Positions 59,058-64,000 of a stretch of DNA of 64,000 bases are shown piece by piece. The DNA comes from Algoriphagus taiwanensis (GTDB lineage: Bacteria; Bacteroidota; Bacteroidia; Cytophagales; Cyclobacteriaceae): NCBI RefSeq assembly GCF_036245645.1, contig NZ_BTPE01000014.1, positions 1 through 64,000 of the forward strand, in the 5' to 3' direction. Each line of letters opens with the position of its first letter. The stretch's first letter is position 1. The translations under genes were made by a program, and so were the position numbers. The notes beneath the pieces were generated by a model, which did not search any database, was not told the DNA's origin, and saw nothing but the letters and a program-made list of their open reading frames with translations.

Positions 59058-59088
59058 GGATTGAAAACAAGTAGATTGTATTCAATCC
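59058..59088. promoter_or_regulatory. Inverted repeat upstream of ohrR (candidate OhrR operator)
   Basis: Arms GGATTGA (59058-59064) and TCAATCC (59082-59088) end 13 bp before the ohrR ATG. The inner part GATTGTATTCAATC (59074-59087) is itself a short palindrome, partly like the ATT-rich OhrR consensus. A further GGATTGA stands at 59027. Confidence 0.45.
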
Positions 59089-59101
59089 TATTTTTCATTT
59101 T

Positions 59102-59542
59102 ATGGCAAATTCAGAATTCTCATATATCCAGCTTTCCCAAGGCCTTTATAGCGCCTCCAGGCTTCTAATACAACAAATTCAATCCAGTTTGAATGAATTT
59201 GGTCTGACTTATCCACAATTTTTGGTCTTATCTATCCTGTGGGAAGAAGATGGACTTTTAGTTCACCAATTAGGCCACAAGCTAGAACTCGATTCAGGTA
59301 CACTTACCCCTTTGCTTAAAAAGCTTGAATCTCAAAATCTTGTCAAGAGAAAACGAGGTGAAACCGACGAAAGAACGGTGGAAGTTCACCTGACCTATCC
59401 CGGAAAATCACTTCAATCCCGAACAAAGGACGCACTATTGAAGTTGGAAGAGGAATTGAATCCACTTTGGGAAAAGAAAAACGCACCACTATTGCCCTTG
59501 GTGGATGATCTTTTAAAAAACCTAAAAACACTAAAAGAGTAA
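59102..59542 (+). CDS. ohrR: MarR-family OhrR-like regulator lacking the sensing cysteine
   Basis: A 146-residue MarR/OhrR-type repressor. The DNA-binding part is clear: LTYPQFLVLSILWEEDGLLV, LELDSGTLTPLLKKLES and KRKRGETDERTVEVHLT (wing). In OhrR the peroxide-sensing Cys lies in the N-terminal QLCF motif (Cys15). Here the matching stretch is IQLSQGLYSASR, with Ser (codon TCC), and the whole protein contains no cysteine. It is the first gene of a pair with ohr, which starts directly after its stop codon. It must either use another sensing mechanism or be permanently DNA-binding. Orthology to OhrR rests on the wing, helices and neighbour. Confidence 0.87.
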   Translation: MANSEFSYIQLSQGLYSASRLLIQQIQSSLNEFGLTYPQFLVLSILWEEDGLLVHQLGHKLELDSGTLTPLLKKLESQNLVKRKRGETDERTVEVHLTYPGKSLQSRTKDALLKLEEELNPLWEKKNAPLLPLVDDLLKNLKTLKE

Positions 59543-59965
59543 ATGGAAAAGTTAATTGTAGACTACACTGCTGTAGCTTTTAACACAGGAGGAAGAAAAG
59601 GCCATGTCAGAACTGACGATGGAAAAATCGATATGGAAGTCTCTATGCCCAAAGAGATCGGAGGTGATGGAGAGAAAACCAATCCTGAACAGCTTTTTGC
59701 AGCGGCCTATGCTGCCTGTTTTGGAGGAGCTTTGGGAGCAGTTGCCAAAAAAACCAGCCTGCGAGATTCGGAAATCAAAGCGCTAGTCCATTTGGGACAT
59801 TATGGCCCAGACAGCTACGGACTTGAAGTGGACATTGAAGTAAAAATCCCCCATGCCGCATCGCTTGAAGAAGCACAACAATTGGTCGAAGCCGCTCATC
59901 AAGTTTGCCCTTATTCCAAAGCCACCAGAGGAAGTATGGTGGTAAGAGTAAAGGCGGTAGAATAA
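59543..59965 (+). CDS. ohr: Organic hydroperoxide resistance protein Ohr
   Basis: 140 residues, normal for Ohr. The enzyme is a thiol-dependent peroxidase that reduces fatty-acid and other organic hydroperoxides. The two active-site cysteines are Cys59 in AAYAACFGGAL and Cys122 in HQVCPYSKATRG. The N-terminal AVAFNTGGRKGHVRTDDGKI is the family strand with GGRxGH, and Arg19 stabilises the reactive thiolate. The ATG is adjacent to the ohrR stop codon (no gap), so coupled translation is likely. A terminator follows at once. Confidence 0.96.
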   Translation: MEKLIVDYTAVAFNTGGRKGHVRTDDGKIDMEVSMPKEIGGDGEKTNPEQLFAAAYAACFGGALGAVAKKTSLRDSEIKALVHLGHYGPDSYGLEVDIEVKIPHAASLEEAQQLVEAAHQVCPYSKATRGSMVVRVKAVE

Positions 59966-59969
59966 AAAG

Positions 59970-59993
59970 AAGGTGTCTTTAAGGACACCTTTT
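59970..59993. terminator. Bidirectional intrinsic terminator after ohr
   Basis: The stem AAGGTGTC / GACACCTT with a 6-base loop has T after it and A before it. It serves ohr (plus) and the convergent outer-membrane gene (minus). Confidence 0.88.
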
Positions 59994-60007
59994 CTAATTC
60001 TACTATT

Positions 60008-61597
60008 TTAGAAAAATCGATACCCCAATACTGCTGTCATTGAGCGCCTTTGTCCGAATCCTCCTTGTATTGCCAGGTCAAAATGATTAGACAATGGCAT
60101 ATAAAGTCCCGTCATTACATTCCATCGAATGGGTTCAAAGTTCACTTCATAATCGAGTTTGGTTTCAGGGGATAATTGAAGAAACCCCCGAGTAACCGTC
60201 TCGTAATATTGTCCTTGAGCTCCAAGCATGATATTCAATCCGAAAGGGGTCATATATCCTATGGTAGGCATGAATACCTGTGCGAGCTTCGTAGTGTTGG
60301 CTTCAAGCACTGATGATGCAACAATCTGATAATTAAATGTGAAATTGAAGTTTCCTACACCTCCTGCTAAAGTGACCCCTCCACCATAGCTCAAGGCAGT
60401 GAGTTCGGACACCAAGGGGAGGTAATCAGGCACATCATCCGGTTTCAGCCCTACCAAAAACCCTAATTTTTCTAAAGCACTTTTAAATTCATCTGATAAG
60501 AAAAGCTGTCCATCTAAATTGTTCCGCCCTCTTCCTACCATTCCAGAGAAATTAAGGAAAGGAAAAAGCCAAACATCTCCCCGAACCATTTCAATTTTAG
60601 TCGTCTGAGGAACTGTAGACTCCTCTAAGGAAAATAAATTGTTTAAAGAAACCTTTTCGCCCCCATTGAGCCCAACGGATAAATCGGTAAACTGAAGAGT
60701 TTGGAATTGCTGATGGTTGAGCAAACTAATCCCAACTGGCCTAGGCAAATGGTAACCTAATTTTCTTGCTCCTTTACCAAAAATTGGCAAAGCCCCGCCA
60801 AGACTTCCTGATACAGTGACTGATTTGCTGCCCAAGCTAATTTGGTCAGGTTGATTAGTCCAGGAAATAGGCAATCCATTTTTGTCCTTATAGGAGGTGG
60901 TTTCTGTAAAAATTTCAGATTTAATGGTTTCTTTCTTAGATTGATACTCATACCTCTCATCTGAAGACTTTACGATATAACCTCCGTTTTCAGGGATTTT
61001 TTGAAAATAAATTGTACTCTTGAAAACACCCGATTCAACTTTGTGCCCCATAAATTTTAGAGGCTCGGTATTTACTAATTCCACCTTTTCCAATTCATCC
61101 CCGACTAGATAAATTAGACCTTTTACTTTTTTCCCAAATTTTAATTCTGGTTCCAATTTGGATGCATCATATAGAAAAGAGAGCACTACATTGGAGCCAT
61201 CCTGACTGACTAATGTCAAAGTACTTTCATCATACAAATAGGACTTGGACAAGCGGCTAAAAGAATGCATTTCCTCCACAGCCTTGACCAGTTCTTTCTC
61301 CTTAATTATTCGAAGGGAGTCCGGATTGTATTCTATTTGGATATCCAATCCCTCCTTGAAGTTTGGATCATAATTCAGAATAAATTGAACAGAATCTGCT
61401 TGTCCATTTTTAATCCTCTTGGCTACTGTGTTTTGGGCATATGCACCCTCCTGCAGGGTGGCACTCAGGGCAGCATCTAGGATTTTGGGTGAAATCCCTC
61501 TAGCTATAAGGTAGTTGCTATTTACGGGAATTGAACTTTGGGCAAAACTTAGCCCGAGAATTCCAGTAAGTGAAAGTGTGGTAATTAATCTTTTCAT
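60008..61597 (-). CDS. Hypothetical outer-membrane beta-barrel protein
   Basis: 529 residues: signal peptide about 1-19 (MKRLITTLSLTGILGLSFAQ), an N-terminal soluble part (about 20-230) with NYDPNFKEGLDIQIEYNP and several Lys/Asp-rich segments, then barrel-like strands (about 240-529) ending in AVLGYRFF, with a terminal Phe typical of BAM substrates. I do not recognise the family. It is the last of three outer-membrane genes on this strand, starting 37 bp after the preceding one. The terminator at 59970 follows it. Confidence 0.72.
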   Translation of the reverse strand: MKRLITTLSLTGILGLSFAQSSIPVNSNYLIARGISPKILDAALSATLQEGAYAQNTVAKRIKNGQADSVQFILNYDPNFKEGLDIQIEYNPDSLRIIKEKELVKAVEEMHSFSRLSKSYLYDESTLTLVSQDGSNVVLSFLYDASKLEPELKFGKKVKGLIYLVGDELEKVELVNTEPLKFMGHKVESGVFKSTIYFQKIPENGGYIVKSSDERYEYQSKKETIKSEIFTETTSYKDKNGLPISWTNQPDQISLGSKSVTVSGSLGGALPIFGKGARKLGYHLPRPVGISLLNHQQFQTLQFTDLSVGLNGGEKVSLNNLFSLEESTVPQTTKIEMVRGDVWLFPFLNFSGMVGRGRNNLDGQLFLSDEFKSALEKLGFLVGLKPDDVPDYLPLVSELTALSYGGGVTLAGGVGNFNFTFNYQIVASSVLEANTTKLAQVFMPTIGYMTPFGLNIMLGAQGQYYETVTRGFLQLSPETKLDYEVNFEPIRWNVMTGLYMPLSNHFDLAIQGGFGQRRSMTAVLGYRFF

Positions 61598-61634
61598 GGC
61601 AGAATTCTTTTATTGATAAGAAAAAGCGGTTTGA

Positions 61635-62417
61635 TTAGTAGATTATGTGGTTATTCTTTATGAAGTCTTTCCTCAGGAATTGAGGAGTGAAAATCACAAT
61701 TCCTATCTCAAGACCAGCCCCGTATGCCCCCTTAAATTGGGAACTGTAGGAAATGGCCGGGACTATGAAATCATTGGGTTCGTACCGTAGTCCTATCTTA
61801 TATTCTGCAGGCGATTGAGCCTGACCTTGTGTACCGTACACCTCTGCAACGATGGCTGTTTTAGGAATGACCTTATAAATAGCCAAACGAGAAGACCAAG
61901 TAAATCCCCATGCAGATTCATTTCGGTCCTTTGCATTGAAATCCACCAAAGCCCCCGGCATGATATCCCATGAAATGGCATTATTCAGTAAGGGAATGGT
62001 AATAGGGATGGCAGTCCAAACGTTCTTATGGAGTTGTGTAAACTGAGTATCTTGATAATATCCTGGTGATCTTCCAAACCCAAAGAATACAGCTCCTCCT
62101 CCGTTATTTTCCTCATTTGCCCAGAACATGTATTTGGCGTACACGGTGGTAGTAAAATGCTGGACGTAGTTTTCAATACGGTAGTCTCGAAATAAATTCC
62201 CCTGAACAAAAAATTCAAATCTAGGAACAAGTGCAAAGGAGCTGATCAGATTGGTACTTCTCTGACCAGTGGAAATCACAAAAGTACCCGTACCATGTGG
62301 CATGGTCAGGAAATTATCTGTATTGAATTGCTGGGCACTAACATCGTTTGCCAAGCTTTGAAATAACAAAAGCACCACAAATAATTGGAAGCATCTCGTC
62401 AATTTGCTCCTTCTCAT
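61635..62417 (-). CDS. Hypothetical outer-membrane barrel protein
   Basis: 260 residues, signal peptide about 1-28 (LLLFQSLANDVSAQ), then antiparallel strands: GTGTFVISTGQRSTNLISSFALVP, FEFFVQGNLF, KYMFWANEENNGGGAVFFGFG, and a final GAGLEIGIVIFTPQF. It shares the style of porin-like barrels, although no terminal Phe is present. It begins 5 bp after the DcaP-like gene, so the two are one operon. Function unknown; a role in the same uptake pathway is inferred from position. Confidence 0.72.
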   Translation of the reverse strand: MRRSKLTRCFQLFVVLLLFQSLANDVSAQQFNTDNFLTMPHGTGTFVISTGQRSTNLISSFALVPRFEFFVQGNLFRDYRIENYVQHFTTTVYAKYMFWANEENNGGGAVFFGFGRSPGYYQDTQFTQLHKNVWTAIPITIPLLNNAISWDIMPGALVDFNAKDRNESAWGFTWSSRLAIYKVIPKTAIVAEVYGTQGQAQSPAEYKIGLRYEPNDFIVPAISYSSQFKGAYGAGLEIGIVIFTPQFLRKDFIKNNHIIY

Positions 62418-62422
62418 GATGC

Positions 62423-63703
62423 TTAGAATTCAAATTTGGTCATGAATTGCAACCGAGAAGCCCGCCCAAAAGAGTCATTGGTAGTCCGTTGTGCACCCCA
62501 GATATATTCTAAGCCTGTTGAAATACGTTTAATCGGGTTATATATAAGATTTAAGTGCCCTATACCTCCCCTTTTCAAGGCAAATGGATCCCTATCAGCT
62601 GGAGTTTCTAACCATCCATAGGCGTAATGAATATTGGAGGCCCATTGATCAGTCCATTTAAAATTCAGCCCCAAACTTGAGGATAAGGCAGGGATGGTTT
62701 TCAGACCGTTAGCACTTAAAACTGCATTGGCATTACTTCCTGCAAAAGCAATGATATTTTCTCCAGCTCCTTGACCATAAGACATTCCAAAGGTGAAATA
62801 TCCCCTTTTACCACTGTAATATTGTCTACCTGCAATAGCTCCATTAATCTGCAATGCATTTGGGCTAATCCCATTTAATCCTCCATCCCAAGCCAGCTGG
62901 GCTACACTTCCACCCATAAATAAAATCCCCGTTTTCCAGCTATAATCCATTCGCAAGGCCAGAAGTGGCATTTTCCGGATTGCCTTACCGACAAGTTCAT
63001 CTGGATTTTCTATTCCAAGGAAACTGAGCTGTTCCAAACCAACTGCAAGAAGGATTTTTTCATTCACCTTTTTTTGATATCTCACCTGGACGGTACGACC
63101 ACCATATAAGGCGTCACCGGCGGCAAAATCAATCATATTAGGCATGGCCTCTAAAAACGAAAGAGTAGTCCAGGTTTGTCCAAAAATAAAATTCCCAACT
63201 ACCATATAGGCATGTCGTAGCCTGAAACGGGTTTCATCATTAAAAAAATCTCCTTCAATAAATAGTTTGAGCGGAACTTTCCCTTGCTCAATTCTCCGTA
63301 CATCAATGTTGAATCTGGATTCTTTTGCAAAGAAATTTACGTATCCTGAGTTCCCATATTCTGGCTGTCCTTCTACCGGAATAGTGGACATCAGAAATTG
63401 AGAATTATCCAAGGTCCCGTTAAAATCTCCTACAAAATCGGCTTTGAAATAACCTCCAACTTTCATTCTGAGGTCCGTGCCAAACATTGGCCATGAACCT
63501 ACAAATGACTCATCAATCAAATCAGTCCCTGTATTGAGTAAGTTATTCTCTTTTCTGTCTCCCTCCGGAACGATTTTCTTGATCAGATTCAAAGAGTCTT
63601 TCCTTATACTATCGGTCCTATCCTCGCTTTGGGCTAGACCAATACTAGAAAGGCCTAACCCAAAGATCAAAGTGGAAACAATTGTTTTTTTTATGATTTC
63701 CAT
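62423..63703 (-). CDS. DcaP-like outer-membrane porin
   Basis: 426 residues from the ATG at 63701-63703 (MEIIKKTIVSTLIFG). An earlier ATG at 63712 adds three residues. After the signal peptide comes a short soluble linker, then a barrel resembling DcaP-type trimeric porins: KVGGYFKADFVGDF, ESRFNIDVRR, FFNDETRFRLRHAYMVVG, FGQTWTTLSFLEAMPNMIDF and YGGRTVQVRYQ, with a last strand ending in KFEF. DcaP porins pass negatively charged organic acids. The gene lies 31 bp after the amidohydrolase gene, so they may act on one substrate. Confidence 0.85.
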   Translation of the reverse strand: MEIIKKTIVSTLIFGLGLSSIGLAQSEDRTDSIRKDSLNLIKKIVPEGDRKENNLLNTGTDLIDESFVGSWPMFGTDLRMKVGGYFKADFVGDFNGTLDNSQFLMSTIPVEGQPEYGNSGYVNFFAKESRFNIDVRRIEQGKVPLKLFIEGDFFNDETRFRLRHAYMVVGNFIFGQTWTTLSFLEAMPNMIDFAAGDALYGGRTVQVRYQKKVNEKILLAVGLEQLSFLGIENPDELVGKAIRKMPLLALRMDYSWKTGILFMGGSVAQLAWDGGLNGISPNALQINGAIAGRQYYSGKRGYFTFGMSYGQGAGENIIAFAGSNANAVLSANGLKTIPALSSSLGLNFKWTDQWASNIHYAYGWLETPADRDPFALKRGGIGHLNLIYNPIKRISTGLEYIWGAQRTTNDSFGRASRLQFMTKFEF

Positions 63704-63734
63704 GAAACACATGGTATTAGGATAATGATTAGCC

Positions 63735-64000
63735 CTATTTCAAATTATTCTTATAAATCTTCCCATCCTTCATGATAACTACGAAGTTTTTGTCGGGATC
63801 AGCAACCAATTCGAGATTCTTTAAAGGATTACCGTCTACTAAAAGCAAGTCGGCAAGGGCGCCTTCTTTTACCACGCCTAAATCACCAGGGTAAGGGTTG
63901 CGAGGTCCGCTTAGCTTGAGCAATTCCGCATTGTCCGCGGTTGCCATTTTCAACGTTTCAAAAGGTGTGTACCACTTCTGCATGGCTACAAGGAACATAC
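63735..64000 (-). CDS. Amidohydrolase, C-terminal part (cut by the window edge)
   Basis: At least 87 residues are visible, entering from the right edge. KWYTPFETLKMATADNAELL, LGVVKEGALADLLLVDGNPL and VIMKDGKIYKN match the C-terminal part of imidazolonepropionase/TrzN-type amidohydrolases (TatD-like barrel plus composite domain). The metal ligands are upstream, outside the window. It is upstream of the DcaP-like porin on the same strand and probably in one operon with it. Confidence 0.87.
   Translation of the reverse strand, partial: MFLVAMQKWYTPFETLKMATADNAELLKLSGPRNPYPGDLGVVKEGALADLLLVDGNPLKNLELVADPDKNFVVIMKDGKIYKNNLK

Overview
The window looks like a chromosomal segment of a gliding-type Bacteroidota, most likely a Cytophagales/Cyclobacteriaceae member close to Algoriphagus. 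That placement is inferred from protein content and was not checked by any search. Supporting evidence is a GldJ lipoprotein, a PorP/SprF protein, a giant secreted protein ending in a type B type IX secretion (T9SS) sorting domain, many MKK...QA-type signal peptides, and weak Shine-Dalgarno signals with some TTG starts. I saw no rRNA, tRNA or CRISPR array.

Layout. 1-3.3 kb (minus): the 5' end of a probable IS transposase, then a lemA-TPM-TPM operon whose last gene appears cut by the IS, then a PDZ aspartyl protease. 3.4-10.6 kb: a Fur-family regulator, an SRPBCC protein, a Cox3-like protein, mfd, gldJ and a YdeI-family protein. 10.6-41.4 kb (minus): the dominant feature, a T9SS surface-structure locus. 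Read in the direction of transcription it holds a beta-barrel protein, a lipoprotein, an 8662-residue giant adhesin with about 59 tandem DUF7507-like domains, a PorP/SprF protein, and a TPR/PD40/double-OmpA protein. The lipoprotein, giant, PorP/SprF and OmpA genes probably form one unit: the giant is exported by T9SS, PorP/SprF anchors or assembles it at the outer membrane, and the OmpA protein links the assembly to peptidoglycan.

41.5-47.8 kb: a membrane-tethered AraC-type regulator with a periplasmic propeller, a CsgG-like Ser-rich secreted protein, a DUF481-like barrel protein and an S9 peptidase resembling glutamyl endopeptidases. 47.9-50.5 kb: an AAA_14/DUF4143 ATPase behind three evenly spaced palindromes, a gene-free 620 bp stretch with remnants of a second uppP 3' end and a perfect 234 bp tandem duplication, then uppP. 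50.6-54.2 kb: a MuiA-like DUF4139 protein carrying an inserted carboxypeptidase-regulatory-like domain, and a small HTH/membrane/TPR cluster whose two promoter regions share one 15 bp palindrome.

54.4-60 kb: DUF1569 and NlpE-like proteins, oxyR with a consensus OxyR-type palindrome at its start, a TAT-exported Gfo/Idh/MocA oxidoreductase, a tandem redoxin-TlpA lipoprotein, and an ohrR-ohr pair whose OhrR has no cysteine. 60-64 kb (minus): three outer-membrane proteins, including a DcaP-like porin, downstream of an amidohydrolase cut by the window edge. Transcription units are separated by clear intrinsic terminators, several of them bidirectional.
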